64,000 bases of DNA, taken from NCBI RefSeq assembly GCF_014207985.1, contig NZ_JACHMI010000001.1, forward strand, positions 11,391,001 through 11,455,000, in the 5' to 3' direction. Positions 63,950-64,000 of this stretch are shown one piece after another. The DNA is from Nonomuraea rubra (GTDB lineage: Bacteria > Actinomycetota > Actinomycetes > Streptosporangiales > Streptosporangiaceae). A program made the position numbers and the translations under genes. Each line of letters opens with the position of its first letter. Within the stretch, counting starts at the first letter, position 1. Under the pieces are notes generated by a model. It made no database searches. It had not been told where the DNA came from and was given only the letters and a program-made list of their open reading frames with translations.

Positions 63950-64000
63950 TTACTTCGAGTAGAGCTCGACGATGAGCTGCTCCTGGACCTGGGTGTCGAT
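63950..64000 (-). CDS. rpsD: 30S ribosomal protein S4, C-terminal end (partial)
   Basis: Only the last 16 codons are in the window, reading IDTQVQEQLIVELYSK and a TAA stop. This matches the conserved end of S4, and the place upstream of rpoA is its standard position. The gene continues past the right edge. Confidence 0.93.
   Translation of the reverse strand: MDTQVQEQLIVELYSK

Overview
This is a gene-dense, very GC-rich stretch of a filamentous-type actinobacterial chromosome. GC-ending codons dominate and GTG and TTG starts are common. The order guaA ... guaB3-guaB ... ECF sigma (SigD-like) ... groEL-groES ... tsaD-rimI-tsaB ... tsaE ... alr-nnr-acpS ... coaA ... glmM-rpsI-rplM ... truA-rplQ-rpoA-rpsD matches the conserved actinobacterial backbone, as in the Rv3396c-Rv3458c block of Mycobacterium tuberculosis. 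Gene content and spacing suggest Streptosporangiales (a Nonomuraea-like organism); that placement is inference. No rRNA, tRNA, CRISPR array, prophage or insertion sequence was seen.

1-14.6 kb: the N-terminus of an unidentified helical-repeat protein, a TetR/NTF2-like divergent pair, guaA, a membrane protein, an SDR, a DUF885 hydrolase, a GNAT, a succinate-semialdehyde-type dehydrogenase, a membrane Ser/Thr kinase followed by a beta-propeller lipoprotein, and a secreted subtilisin. 14.6-21.1 kb: glpD, a DeoR repressor and, divergently, a SIS-nagA-pfkB-aldolase operon. It looks like amino-sugar (GlcNAc or GalNAc) 6-phosphate catabolism, but no transporter or kinase for uptake is present.

21-31 kb: a GNAT/kinase pair, a second TetR/NTF2-like divergent pair (this TetR has a cysteine-rich tail), an ECF42-type sigma factor with a duplicated N-terminus, guaB3 and guaB with a strongly folded upstream region, a TrmB/LuxR-like regulator, a DUF5319 protein, and a SigD-like ECF sigma factor followed by an overlapping 50-codon gene that looks like only the sigma-binding part of anti-sigma factor RsdA.

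31-48 kb: groES-groEL (His-rich GroEL1 type) under a CIRCE element, a THUMP-like methyltransferase, a coiled-coil protein that switches from 11-residue to 7-residue repeats, and the t6A genes tsaB-rimI-tsaD. These are separated from tsaE by a sortase/lipoprotein/kinase-like cluster. Then come alr, the NAD(P)HX repair enzyme, acpS and a PhoX-like Tat protein.

48-64 kb: coaA, a DUF389 protein, two interleaved ABC-2 ATPase/permease pairs, glmM-rpsI-rplM, a CAP-domain protein, and two tandem proteins with a long disordered cytoplasmic region, one membrane helix and a related two-cysteine outer domain. The window ends with truA-rplQ-rpoA and the last codons of rpsD. Many genes (3174, 8877, 47894, 48980, 56830, 58847) have a -10-like hexamer exactly 6 nt before the start codon, suggesting widespread leaderless transcription.
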